A program made the position numbers and the translations under genes. The notes beneath the pieces were generated by a model. The model had not been told where the DNA came from, ran no database searches, and worked only from the letters and a program-made list of their open reading frames with translations. A stretch of 64,000 nucleotides of DNA from Sclerurus mexicanus (Eukaryota > Chordata > Aves > Passeriformes > Furnariidae), in the NCBI GenBank assembly GCA_013396755.1, contig VWZF01003009.1, forward strand, positions 352,010 to 416,009, read 5' to 3'. Numbering within the stretch: position 1 is the stretch's first letter; every line of letters starts with the position of its first letter. This document shows positions 63,739-64,000 of this stretch, in pieces.

Positions 63739-64000
63739 TTTCCCAGGGGTCAGCCTCTTCTCCCAGGCAGCCAGCGACAGGACGAGAGGACACGGCCTTA
63801 GGCTGAACCAGGGGAGGTTTAGGCTGGACATTAAGAGGAATTTCTTCGCAGAAAGGCTGGTCAGACACCGGGACGGGCTGCCGGGGAGGGTGGAGTCACC
63901 GCCCCGGGGGTGTTTAGGGAAAGCCTGGACGTGGCACTGAATGCCATGGTCTGGTTGGTGCCATGGTGCTCGGACACGGGTTGGACTGGATGATCTCAGG
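63739..64000 (+). mobile_element. CR1 LINE, well-preserved 3' part, cut by the window end
   Basis: GGGTCAGCCTCTTCTCCCAG, CCAGCGACAGGACGAGAGGA, GGGGAGGTTTAGGCTGGACA, AATTTCTTCGCAGAAAGG, GGCTGCCGGGGAGGGTGGAG and GGTTGGACTGGATGATCTCA follow CR1 closely. Many CpG dinucleotides survive, which suggests a younger copy than the others. The 3' end lies outside the window. Confidence 0.93.

Overview
This window looks like a piece of a bird chromosome. The evidence is one vertebrate gene split into many short GT-AG exons, AT-rich noncoding sequence around a single GC-rich island, and several truncated copies of CR1, the LINE that dominates bird genomes. No bacterial-style operons, CRISPR arrays or recognisable RNA genes were seen. 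The species cannot be told from what is here.

The one protein-coding gene I can support is ACTR3B (actin-related protein 3B, the Arp3-beta subunit of the Arp2/3 complex), on the minus strand. Eleven exons, 2 to 12, were placed base by base between 34738 and 17493. They join without a frame break and encode residues 16 to 418 of a protein whose family length is 418. The 3' UTR runs from 17492 to about 16651 and ends at an AATAAA signal (16662-16667, minus strand) followed by a GU-rich element. A CpG-rich island at about 41.1-41.97 kb is the expected promoter, but exon 1 (about 15 codons) is not visible in it. The island holds the window's only ambiguous base (41711), so a collapsed assembly gap is a reasonable explanation.

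Region by region: 1-16.4 kb is gene-free sequence beyond the gene's 3' end, with one CR1 tail at 11.4 kb and a possible MIR-like SINE at 14.2 kb. From 16.4 to 16.56 kb a CR1 tail abuts the end of the gene. From 16.65 to 34.7 kb lies the ACTR3B body; its largest intron (intron 9, 7.3 kb) holds a short CR1 tail, a candidate retroviral LTR remnant, a 21-bp palindrome and two small tandem duplications. From 34.7 to about 41 kb is intron 1. From 42 to 64 kb is sequence upstream of the promoter without a recognisable gene. It carries a CR1 tail just outside the CpG island, an old degraded CR1 copy with reverse-transcriptase remnants at 57.1-57.9 kb, a CR1 tail at 59.8 kb and a well-preserved CR1 cut off by the window end.

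Most other open frames of 60-170 codons look like chance: they have no recognisable domain, no exon structure and often overlap frames on the other strand. I found no convincing new biological system. The observations most worth checking are the missing first exon, the CR1 beside the promoter, the ACTR3-like residues in this ACTR3B, and the old LINE and LTR remnants.
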